Source: Melampsora larici-populina 98AG31 | Lineage: Eukaryota > Basidiomycota > Pucciniomycetes > Pucciniales > Melampsoraceae | Reading direction: 5' to 3' | Length of the DNA stretch: 64,000 bases | NCBI RefSeq assembly: GCF_000204055.1 | Contig: NW_006768777.1 | Span: 1,056,008 to 1,120,007, forward strand | Part shown: piece after piece, positions 35,340 through 45,194 of the stretch | Numbering within the stretch: the first letter of the stretch is position 1 | Layout: the number at the start of each line of letters is the position of its first letter | Notes under the pieces: model-generated | The model's database searches: none | What the model was told of the DNA's origin: nothing | The model's input: the letters and a program-made list of their open reading frames with translations, nothing else | Program-made: the position numbers and the translations under genes

Positions 35340-35358
35340 TGGGACTTGGTTAAGTTTG
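35340..35358 (-). repeat. right terminal inverted repeat of the DUF6589-helicase element
   Basis: TGGGACTTGGTTAAGTTTG; reverse complement matches the left end at 18 of 19 positions. Confidence 0.75.
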
Positions 35359-35367
35359 CAGTAACCT
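35359..35367. repeat. 9-bp target site duplication, right
   Basis: CAGTAACCT, identical to 15425-15433. Confidence 0.8.
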
Positions 35368-35429
35368 CGGCTCTGTTGGTTCACGCAGACCTAGTCAGGC
35401 AGACAGTCCTCGAGACTCACAAAAATGTT

Positions 35430-35464
<35 letters not shown>

Positions 35465-35473
35465 CTCGCACTA

Positions 35474-35509
<36 letters not shown>
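35430..35509 (-). tRNA. tRNA-Gly(GCC) with a 9-nt intron, copy 2
   Basis: Identical to the gene at 4790-4869 except for one base within the intron (TAGTGCGAG for TTGTGCGAG). That change supports the intron assignment, since the mature sequence is unchanged. A T5 terminator follows the 3' end. Its 3' end is 71 bp from the end of the large transposon. Confidence 0.85.
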
Positions 35510-35934
35510 TTGCGGGGCGGTTCATCAATTCATTATGTGACCTTATCAGTATATGAAAATTGAAAATACAGGGGTGAAGCTAATCTTGGCAGAACGTGAA
35601 GCAAGCTCAAAAGGATTCTCAGACCTCATAATTCTGCTTGAATCAGATACTGGTCGGTAAATTTCAGCGCATAACAAGTTTAGTAAAATTAAGCTTCGAG
35701 ATTTAATAAAGGTGCATGGTAAATGGATTAAGCTTAAATTCCCCAATACGTAATGGTGGATACTTGCCACCTCTGATAACATTGTTTGAAAGGGTATAAC
35801 ACAATTCAGGAACCACTTGAGCGTTGTATTTGCTGAATCAAGAGTGTAGACAATGTCATGCTTATCTTGTATTGGGAACATAGTGAAATGACAAAGGCTG
35901 ATTGCCGAAATATATATTTTTTGAACAGCAGATG
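35510..35934. other. possible gene fragment, unresolved
   Basis: Both strands have protein-like but short open stretches (plus strand GVKLILAEREASSKGFSD near 35572; HNKFSKIKLRDLIKVHGKW near 35668). With the segment 37287-37441 beyond the Tc1 insertion, this may be one host gene or transposon relic. No family recognised. Confidence 0.3.
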
Positions 35935-35936
35935 TA

Positions 35937-37268
35937 CAGTGCCCTCCAAAAATTTTACGTACAGTGCACATCTGCTCTGTATGTAGGGTCATCAAAAATG
36001 TTTCAAAGGGACCAATAACTACACTCTTGATGACAAACTTTTTTGCAATGCATTTCTAAGCATTCTTCTCACTATGGGCAGTGCTCAGGCTATGTATTTA
36101 GAACAACATATTGCAGTAGAATCAAAGCAGAATCACCACCGAGTTGCACCCCCTTTAGCTTTTATCACCGCTCGAATCCGTTCAGGCATTGAAGCAACAA
36201 GTGACTTGAGCTTGCTTTCTGGGATAGCCATCCACTTAGACACCAGAAGATGATACATCTCTTGTTGAGACTTTGGTCGCTTTTCCTTGGGAATCGAGCT
36301 CTTGAGGATCTTCCAAAGGTTCTCGATCGGGTTGAGATCCGGACTGTTTGCAGGCCAGTCCAACTTGAGGATTGAATGACTGGCATGCCATTCCTTTGAA
36401 GCCTGACTCCGATGAACTGGAGCACCATCCTCCATCAAGATGAGGTTAGAAGGACAGCAAGGATGGGTCACAAAAGGTTTCAAAGCCCGCTCGTAGACAA
36501 TCGAGATGAAGTCGGAAGAAGAACGTCGTCCAGGTGGAATTAAGACAAGAGGAAGCTTGCAAAATGAAGTAAAAGCACCCCAGACCATGACTGAAGATCG
36601 ACCACTTCGGAAACTCGGGGTGAGACAATCCAATTCAAACTTTTCATTACTCTTTTGCCACACTCGCACTGGGCCTGACATCTTTCCAATCTCAAATGAT
36701 GACTCATCAGTCCAAATCACTCGTTCCCAGTCCTCCACCGTCCAATCTTTGTATGCTAGAGCAAAACCTAATTGTTTCCGACGATGTTGAGCACTCAGGT
36801 AAGGCTTTTTGACTGCAATGCGAGAATTGAAACCAAGGTCTTTGATCTCGGCTCTAAGAGTGTTATGACAGACTCGAGTTGGGATCTGAGCTGAGATTTC
36901 CGAAAGTGTACTCCGCCTATCTTTCCTCAAGGTTCGTTTTAGAGTTCTTCGATCGCGATCGGTGAGCTTCTTGGGTCTACCAGCGTGACTCTGAGGGTTG
37001 GTGGTGGCGTTCTTTTGGTAGTTTGAAAGCACTGTTGAAACTGTTGATCAAGGATGGTTCAGTTTCTTTGCAATTTGACCCATTGTGAGCCCAGACTTCC
37101 TTGCCCCAACTATTTCAGCCCTCTCCTCGGATGTCAGGGATCGTGTCTTCACGATTTGGTGTTGATGGGAGACGGTGTGATATTGTATTGAACTCTTATT
37201 TGTAGCACTAGTACTTCAACACACAGCTGTATTTACAAAACTGTACGTAAAATTTTTGGAGGGCACTG
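35937..37268 (-). mobile_element. Tc1/mariner element, nearly intact
   Basis: 1332 bp. Inverted repeats of about 28 bp beginning CAGTGCCCTCCAAAAATTTT, flanked by TA (35935-35936 and 37269-37270). Contains a single transposase gene. A different subfamily from the element at 16193-19208. Confidence 0.92.
36133..37159 (-). pseudogene. Tc1/mariner transposase, one premature stop
   Basis: 299 codons are open from 37032 to the stop at 36133. They include GRPKKLTDRDRRTLKR (second helix-turn-helix region), VIWTDESSFEIG (first D), VMVWGAF, NLILMEDGAPVH (second D) and SPDLNPIENLW (E), with 34 residues between D and E. The N-terminal helix-turn-helix (SLTSEERAEIVGARKSGLT) continues upstream in the same frame but is cut off by TGA at 37048-37050, in HP-STVSTV where Arg fits. 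The expected initiator at about 37157-37159 reads GTG, not ATG. So the copy is close to intact but probably inactive. Confidence 0.88.
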
Positions 37269-37286
37269 TACAGTGAGACAATAATA

Positions 37287-37441
37287 TGTATGATGCTACC
37301 TTAGGAATCATTCTACCTGATCACAAGAATATGTATGTGAAAAAGGAAGGTGAAAATGTTTTTTACAAGTTAGACCACATGTTTTTTGAAGATTCAACAT
37401 ATGATCCGTTCACGACAAGGCTTATTGAAGATTTTGCATAA
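37287..37441 (+). CDS. short 3' coding fragment, unidentified
   Basis: An open stretch ending in TAA at 37441 reads like protein (ATLGIILPDHKNMYVKKEGE, then TRLIEDFA). It lies directly right of the Tc1 element and overlaps the 3' end of the secreted-protein gene by 20 bp on the other strand. May be the tail of a gene interrupted by Tc1, or chance. Confidence 0.3.
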
Positions 37442-38409
37442 AATCAGAAAATCCAAAAGGGGTTTTCTCAGCTAGGCTAAAGAAGTCATTTGTTTTTTGA
37501 GCTGTTGCAAGTATTTGTGTGTTGAAACCTTGCATTGGAACACATTGCTCCACAAAATTGTTCAATGAAGTAGACATATGTTGCATTTGATCTAAGAGAC
37601 AAAAAACAATCAATCGTCTTGCAGAAGACTTCTAAATAAATGTGAATGACTTACCTTGACATTGGGTTTGCACCACGGGGTATGTGATCGAAATTTGATG
37701 AATTCGAGTGTACATTTGTTGAATATCACTCATAAAGTGGATCATGAGATCGCAAAATTCAACCTGTGTGAACAGAGCTTCAGTGATTGGATAATCAGGA
37801 GTGATACTCTGGAGAAAACAGACCATCGTATGCTCATGGGCTGGGAGAACGTGGGCGGCGGTCTCGCGGGTGGTGAATGAAGAATTCATCTTATCTAGGG
37901 TTTCCATCATGATGTCATTCATCTCTTGTAAGTTTGATTCCAAACGGGTAGCAACTTGCTGCGAGTTCGTCTTGTTGACTTGTTCAAATTGCTGATTGTT
38001 GGTCTGTACTTTGGACTGAAAGTTGTTTTCACACTGTTCAAGATGTGCATAAAACATATCCAAAGTGGACATCCGCTCGCCATGAGCTTTGTTCGACCTC
38101 CTAACCAAAAAATTGGATGTGGTGCCGGGCAGAGCGAGAGTGGTCTCTAAATCTTGAAGAGGTGATAGCACACTGACAAATTCAAATGTCAGTCTTCGGC
38201 GAATCTTGGCCCAAACGTTTTGGGGGCGCCTTACTTCAATACATCAGCGGCTCCTTCGAGTGGATTTCGTTGTGGAAAGGCAGTTGCTAAATTGGCTGAA
38301 AAAAGAACAAAACCCAGTTAGCCCATGAGGTGGTGAGACGATTGCATGCAGATATTGACAAACCTAAGATTACGCAAGCCAAAGATGTGAGAGTAAGACT
38401 TGAAAACAT
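37422..38409 (-). CDS. secreted hypothetical protein (candidate effector), 264 aa
   Basis: Four exons, 38409-38364, 38295-38235, 38172-37655 and 37591-37422, with consistent phases and GT-AG introns. The first two exons give a signal peptide-like N-terminus (MFSSLTLTSLACVILGANLATAF) followed by a mature chain. The centre is Gln/Asn-rich and helical (NNQQFEQVNKTNSQQVATRLE), a possible coiled coil. Six Cys are spread along the chain. No enzyme motif. Size and signal peptide fit rust secreted proteins that may act at the host interface, but this is inference. No premature stops, unlike the neighbouring transposons. Confidence 0.7.
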
Positions 38410-39661
38410 TTTGAAATCCGTGTGTGTTGTATTAAATGATTGACGAAATTTTGCGAAAGAAAGTTTTGAGGTTATAGTGCAATGGGCCTGACGATCCAAG
38501 AGATTAAAGGGGAGGGTATCACATTATTGATAGTTTACCCCCAAGCCCGCGACGGTAAACTGTAGTCCAATACCGAGGGTAGAGAAGTAACCAAGTACTG
38601 GGAGAAATCCCGGGCAGAGTACCGAGCCCGGAAGGCGAGAGGAGAGTGGCTTGTGGCTGACGAGCAGAAGAGGAAAAAGTTTTCCTCTCTCTCCTCCACA
38701 GTCGCCAACTCATTTCTCTCCCCAGCTTGGTTATTTCTCTCTTTCTATTTTCTCTTAGAATTCAACGCTCGAAAATAAATTTAGCACCCGCCCACCGACC
38801 CAGGGGAAGAGAAACCCTCCTCGGGTTCTTTGTTATCACCCCGAAAGGATAGGCATGACCTGGTGATAGACGTCTATCTCCAGGAGCCTGCCCCTTCGGG
38901 GCACACCCCCACACCACCGCATAGTAGATTACACTACGTGTTGGTTACAAAGAACTCATAGGAGAGCATCTCCTACTTTGGAACATATGTTGAGTTTGAC
39001 TATAGTAACAAACTTAACAACCTGAAATTAAAAGATTTCATACACTCAATACATTCATACCCGAGTAGTAGTGGATATATGGGCTTTTGCAGTTTACTTG
39101 TCACTGACTCACTTGCATGATTGACAAGATCGAAGGAAGAACCAGAACCGAGAGTTAATATCGAGCCTTGCTGGTCAGAGGAATTTATACCCAGTCAAGG
39201 ATCACGGATCTCTTCGAAAGACTGGGATTTAAATCACTTTCTCCTTACTGGTTCAAACAAAATCCGGATCACTTCAAACCGAGTGACATCATTAAGAAAA
39301 CCTCGTATAGTTTACAATCCAAGAATGATGGGTTGAATGAAAACAAATGAAAGTTAAATTCAAGATTAAGGACCACAACGAATCAGGTAGGGTCATAGTT
39401 CAGTTCACCTCCATGAGATCGGTTCAACCTATGAAGAGAACACGAATCACGGGGGGGTGCATATCGATGGCCGCGGCCTCAGCTTCAACTGGCTTATGAC
39501 ACTCGATCTGCATAATTGATGTCATTTCTAAAAGACCTTGGAGTTGTGCTCTTAACGGTTTGGGAGGTGGTCAGCAAACTGATGTTGATACCTGCAATTA
39601 TCTTATCTCACTTCAAACTATTCAGTTCAGAAAAACACCCATCAACATTTTCGATACCAAG
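38410..39661. other. intergenic region with GC-rich palindrome cluster
   Basis: No gene recognised. 38510-38950 is GC-rich against AT-rich surroundings and full of inverted repeats (see separate entry). From 38950 to 39661 the sequence is ordinary and forms the glycosylase promoter. Confidence 0.5.
38520..38950. repeat. cluster of hairpins in GC-rich DNA, possible LTR/TRIM or structured RNA
   Basis: Inverted repeats in order: AGTTTACC/GGTAAACT (about 38533-38563), AACCCTCCTCGGGTT (about 38812-38826), a 24-bp near-perfect palindrome around GATAGACGTCTATC (38860-38883), CCCCTTCGGGG (about 38891-38901), and GTAG-ATTACA-CTAC (about 38924-38937). An AAAGGGGAGGG tract precedes it. Looks like a terminal or solo repeat of a retroelement, but I found no second copy in the window. 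Confidence 0.4.
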
Positions 39662-40919
39662 ATGCCGTCCACATTAGCTTCATTCCAATCCGCTCCTATG
39701 AGCCGTTCGAGCACTTCTTCAAGTTTGACAAGTTTAGAATCAGATCCACCTAGTACCACACTAAAGAAGCCATCTATTTCCGCCTCTTCGTCAACCGATC
39801 AAAAACCAAAGATCACGCCGCCAACATCACGATCCTCCAAAACTAAAACTCGTCCTCCTCTTCCTTATCCTACACCTGATATCAAACCCTCTATCAGCAA
39901 CACTCCTCTACTTTCAACACAACATGCCAAGCCTTCCAAAAAGACTTCCAAGCAGATAGTGCTCACTTCATCACCATTTCCCAACTTTCCACATCCAACA
40001 TTATTCGAATCACAAGAAGTTTGTAAGATCTTGAGTAACCTTCATGGTGGCACACCAAAGCGCCCTGAGAAATCGTCAAATCAAATCAGTCCTAATCCCA
40101 AGATCAATAATTTAGGAACAGCCGAATCATGCGGTGAAGTTTCAAATATACTTGAAGCTTTAATCCGTACGATTTTAAGTCAAAACACTTCAACATCTAA
40201 TTCGAATCGTGCTTATTCAAAAATAATAGAAAGATATGGAAATGCCAATTTTGAAGATATTAGAAAATCAGGAATAAAAGAATTAACTGAAACCATTCGA
40301 GTTGGTGGTTTAGCAGAAAGAAAATCTAAAGTGATCATTACAATCTTAAATCAAATCATAAGTAAGGGTGATGGTATCTTATCACTTGATAAATTAAGAT
40401 TAATGAGTGATGAACAAGTAATGCAAGAATTAGGTCAGTAGGCCATTTGATGCTTGATCTACACGTTTTAGAAATCATATCATTGACTTCCTCTGGTCTA
40501 CTTCAGTTGAATTTGATGGGGTAGGTATCAAGACTGGCGCTTGCGTTAGTATGTTTTGTTTGGGACGTGATACCTTTCCAGTAGACACGTACGTCCTCTC
40601 ACTTTTCAATCTTATCAAGTGTCATGAAATTGATCTTAGCTCTTCGATCACTCACAGTCACGTTCATCGATTATCCAAATCACTAGGTTGGGTACCACCA
40701 AAAGCCACTCGAGACCAAACGTTTTTCCACCTTAACCTTCAACTTCCAAACGATCTTAAATATGCATTACACATCCTACTCATTCGCCACGGTCAAAGCT
40801 GCCGACAATGCTCCCCTACATCCAAAGCACCAATTAATCCAACTAACAAATCCAAGAAAAAAATTGCGGGAACAGAGCTTGAATGTCCATTGACAAGCTT
40901 CATGACGAGTAAATCATGA
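39662..40919 (+). CDS. HhH-GPD superfamily DNA glycosylase (endonuclease III-like)
   Basis: Base-excision repair enzyme acting on damaged bases in nuclear DNA. Exons 39662-40433 and 40507-40919; 394 residues; start at the first ATG of the frame. The N-terminal 160 residues are Ser/Pro/Thr-rich and disordered. The core begins ILEALIRTILSQNTS. The helix-hairpin-helix is FDGVGIKTGACVSMF, with the Lys at the catalytic position of endonuclease III. It is followed by DTFPVDTYV, with the conserved catalytic Asp. LGWVPPKATRDQTFFHL matches the fungal/plant subgroup. The C-terminus has CRQCSP, only half of the Cys set for a 4Fe-4S loop, so a complete cluster is doubtful. Both K and D present suggests a bifunctional glycosylase/lyase. 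Substrate cannot be told from sequence. Confidence 0.85.
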
Positions 40920-41433
40920 TCACTCCCTTTCAAAGTCGGGTGATTCCTTTGGAGATGGTTTGTTCGACCTGTCATTGCATTTTATCACCCAATTGTGACA
41001 ACGAGCCCATATTGTTGCGAAGTTTGCAAAGGTTTAGGGTACCCATTCTCAATTGGCACGCTGTTGTCATTGTGTTCCCTAGTGTGATACACAGGCTCGA
41101 CAGCAATGTATACGTGAAATATGTGTTCTAGTTCATTTCTTTAATAACAGCCTAGATTTGATGCATGATATACTTCACACTAACTACCTACAAAACAATC
41201 ACGAGAAAAAAACTCTCAACATGGGTCCATCTGAACTCTATTCCTTGTTCCACTTCTATCTTTATGAATCGACATGTCACTGTGACAATAATACATGATT
41301 CCAATCTAAAAGAATCATCCGAAAGTGCAAAAACAGAGCCGAAACGGTTTTATATTACTTATATGGCAGTAGAAATGAAATGCAAGGACGAATTTTGTAA
41401 AGTAAATGTATGTCTCAGATAAGTCCATCACCA
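40920..41433. other. short intergenic gap, nothing seen
   Basis: Space between the convergent glycosylase and peptidase genes. It would hold both 3' ends. No repeats noticed. Confidence 0.5.
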
Positions 41434-44400
41434 TCATAAATAAGCTACATTAGCCACCGCGCTCAATAACATTGGATCTGTCCAACTTGGTAATTGAGTA
41501 TCGAGACGTCTAAAGAACTTCATCCCTGGTCCCCCCACCCCTGTCCCAATCCAAGCATCAGGTTTTTCTTGTCCTTCACGAACACGTTTTGGTTTGGCTC
41601 GAGCCGGGTAAAGTCCCATTTGATCTAAGCCACTGAAGTCTATTCGTAACATCCCTTTTCGCTGATTCAACAAGGCCTTCTCATCTGAAGCAGGGATTGA
41701 AGGGCGTTGGCCTCGAACCATCTGTTCGTTTTCAATAGCGATATCAAACTCGCTTTGATTGAGAGCGATCGTCAAGTTCAATGTCCATCGATCAACGCCA
41801 AACGCGCTCGCTTCTTTGATGTGGTGGCGCTCTATGCCCCGTGCAGGATTCTTGGGTAGATCCCAAGAAACGACATCGGCCGTGAAGGCAATGACAGTCC
41901 AAATGATGCCTGGATGATCGACCGCGAATACTAATGTTCGATGGTGGTTGATATGATCCAGCTTGTTATGAAGAAGACTGATTTTGAATGTATCTGTCCA
42001 CGGAGAGACGTATTGACTCAGCTGTCCGCCATCAGTAGTGATCATTTGATGATCATCTGATATCAGCGGTATTTGATAAGACTTGAGAAATTGAGAGACA
42101 GGATAAATGATGTCCCAGTCAGGTATGTCATCATTGATAGCGTTTAACATAGGAGTTTGCTGCGAAACCGCCATTACGTCCATGGTGTCTTTCACTAGCT
42201 CGTAGAAACCAGGTGCCCGATCCATAGTTGCGAGATGAAGACTAAATGTAGGGGGAGTAGTGGTGATATTCTCCATATGAAGAATAGGAAGACGTTTTGG
42301 GTGATCTGAGTCAAACATCGCCCAGCTATCTCTAGTAAACACCAAGACCAAGATTGCGCTGACAATGGTCGCCAATAGGATGAAACTTCGCAGGGCGCGT
42401 GTACTGAAGCGATGCGAGAACGGCAAGGCACTTGCCAAGATGTTGAAGCCAACGCCACTGACGAGTGAAGCTATGATATGATCGACGTGCGGCTCATGAC
42501 CTATCCGTCCACTTAGTGGTACAAACAGATCGAGGAATACCAATATACCTTCGACTCCGAGCAAACAGGGCAACACCTATTAGACTCGTCAAATATCAGC
42601 CAAACGTAGACCTGGTTGTCTATTCCTGAGACACGGAGAAAATAATGAGAAACTTACAAGTACGACGAGGTAACTGGGCAGATGAATATGACCATATTTC
42701 CCACTCAACGGTGCAAACACCAGTTCATTCGTTATCAACCCCAGCAAGAGTGATCCTAGTCCTAGAGCTGGTAGATATGCAGTGCCGATGTGAAAGAATG
42801 CGCCTATGACTGCGAGTATGCCATAAAAGGCCATCAAACCACAGAAAGTGGCATGTGCCAAGACATACTCGCGTCCAGGAGTAACTAATGATTGTTTCTT
42901 GACCAATTTCGAAAACAGGTATTGAACCGAAAGAGCACCAACAAGCGAAGGTGGTGCAAATAAGGCGAGTGGTAAAGCTTCATGACGATACCAAGATAAC
43001 GGTTTCTGTAAGACGGTGGCAGTGACGAAAGCTACTAGATTGGGAACGATGATCGAAGCGAGAAAGGAGCCAATGCTTGCAAAAAACGAGAGCAGATATA
43101 CTGTCCGATTACTCGAGTTCACATTTCTTGATACCAGAGTTATCGCAACCACAAACATGGTAAGGTATAGCTGAAGAGCCGTTGTCTTGGAATACATGAA
43201 GAAGGCGTATCCACCAAAGGCCGAGAAATAAACAGTCGAAGAGCTTCGTTCTATGTTCGTCAGATCAGTTGATTCAGCCGATAGGTGCTTCAATAATGCC
43301 ATGGTATTTTCACCCATGTGTTGAATGACACCTTTTTCGATCTTTGAAGGTATGTCTTGTCTTGTATGATAAAGATACGAATTCTGCATGATAGCCATGT
43401 CAAGACCAGTGAGGTTGCCATATTGTTCAAATTGCCGGAAGTCGGTGCTATATCCCCATACATCAAAGTTCAAGAGAAATGATAAGTCAAAACCGGCAAG
43501 CGGAATGAACGCATGATATGAGACTGTAAGACTCTTCGTACTCTGACGCAATCAGTCCTGTATGAAACACCTCAGTAGCGATGATCGTACCGAAAGGACG
43601 AGGTACTTGAGAGTACGCGCGTATCATCTACAGTGTCGAACAAAACCGCGATAGACATCAGCCTGTTGGTCTTCGCATTGGTTCCTCTTCAATTGAATAT
43701 ACCTCATGTGAAGTTGCCTGAAACAAAATTTCTTGCTGGTGACATGAAATGGAATGCACAGTCAGCTGAACATATGATTGGACCATGTTATTATCTTATC
43801 AAAGCGACTCACGCCGTTGGTTCCACACGCTTCACTGAAGTAATCGAAAGTTCAGAGCGGTGATATGCATATATAGATAGATACCCAAAGGATCTCGAAC
43901 ACACGTACAGGTTAATGACGGCTCGCACACTGTGACCAGCCCAGAGTGATTGTCACCATGTCAATTTGGTCAATATGGTATAAATGCAATGATCAAAATA
44001 CATCATTGGAAGTAAACTAACACGTCTTTGAGAGGATGCTTGGTGATGAACAGATGACTGGCATCTTGCAAAGATTCCTCTGCGCCGTTGAACACTGCAA
44101 AAAGAAGACTGAAGATTAGCGCTGAGCTATACCTGCCAATGGAAATAAAAATATATGCTTCCAACGTACAGAACACAATACTGTTGTGAATCTTCCATTC
44201 AGGCGATTGTGTGATAATGCGTATGGCTTCGAGCAAAACCGCAACGCCAGCAACGTCATCTGCCGCACCTGGATGGATACGTTTTCAGCGGAGAAGAGAA
44301 GTCCGCCAGTTTACGATTCAGCATGAGGTAACATCCGAGGATTTGAACGGCTATGATTCGTACCAGGAGATGGTAAAGTACTATCTAAGTGAGCATTTAC

Positions 44401-45194
44401 CAAGATGGCATTTTCTTTCGATCTCGGGATGGATGGATCAGAGATCCGAACGATTATATTCGACAATTGGAAATATTTTTTCCAAACATGCTTCAAGAGT
44501 CAAATTGTGAAAAATAACAGTCAGATCTATGGATTGAGTGGGCGTTTGGGTCTTGCATTGGATGCATGGTTGAAAATTACCCTAGCCCCAAAGATGGCGA
44601 ATGGTCAAGCAGATTGAGAGGACCAAGGTTGACTCACTTTACCCATGAATTCAAATAAATGCGCGCCATCATCCTGCTGATGCCATATCTCGATCTCCTT
44701 GGTGTCACCGACCTTTTTGGCGTCCGCCTTCAAACCCTCTAACAAATCCAAAACATATTCCACTGTTTCAGACATTTCTTCAGTACCAACAATCCGGTAT
44801 CCGATCGTGTCTGCAAGATGATGTATGTATGTATTGGCCAAAGCCTCAGAGAAATATAATGGTGAAGTTGGTTTTACAGCGGAGATAGGATCTGGTAATG
44901 GCAGCGGATCGGGTAAAGCATATCGAAGGTAGGTCGAGATGCATGCTAGACTGCACAGGAAAGATGATCGTAAGAAGAGAAGTCAAGGCGATGGACGTGA
45001 CACAATCGAATCTGAACCAAGTCAAAATGCGCGAAGACAACTTACATGGCAAAGGTAGAGACGTATAAGCCAAAGCTTAACCAGGAGGAACTTGTCTGAT
45101 ACTTGACTTGTGAGCTCCTTGTAGGCTTGGTGATCTGACCCGGTTTTCGATCGATAGACGCTCCACCATCACTTCTTTCATTTACGTTTGACAT
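41434..45194 (-). CDS. M28-family membrane metallopeptidase (ERMP1/Pff1-like)
   Basis: Zinc aminopeptidase-like enzyme of endomembranes (ER in ERMP1, vacuole in yeast Pff1). Eleven exons with fully consistent phases: 45194-45046, 44950-44638, 44490-44364, 44268-44170, 44094-44022, 43929-43909, 43834-43813, 43735-43703, 43627-43548, 43447-42658 and 42576-41434; 949 residues. One N-terminal membrane segment (SWLSFGLYVSTFA). Zinc ligands and catalytic residues are visible: NAHLDSTLPSPG (H, D), AADDVAG (bridging D), FNGAEES (catalytic E and ligand E), LEACGTNG, ATDFRQFEQYGN (D), and NSYLYHTRQD (H). Several transmembrane helices follow (about residues 470-760), then a lumenal C-terminal domain. 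Exons as short as 21 and 22 nt. No lesions. Confidence 0.88.

Larger units (their letters stand above)
15434..35358. mobile_element. DUF6589-helicase DNA transposon with nested insertions (candidate new family)
   Basis: Terminal inverted repeats of 19 bp: left CAAACTTAACTAAGTCCCA (15434-15452); right (reverse complement of 35340-35358) CAAACTTAACCAAGTCCCA. The 9-bp duplication CAGTAACCT flanks both (10 bp if the next C is counted). Sub-terminal GC-rich hairpins face each other near both ends. Core genes are a DUF6589 protein and a RecQ-like helicase in convergent orientation. Nested within are a long inverted-repeat block with a Tc1 and a CACTA element, a Gypsy retrotransposon with its own insertion, and a solo LTR. 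Core size without these is about 6.5 kb. The right end lies 71 bp from a tRNA-Gly gene. Both core genes carry premature stops, so this copy is dead. The boundaries are seen in sequence; the claim that the two genes mobilise the element is inference. Confidence 0.75.
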
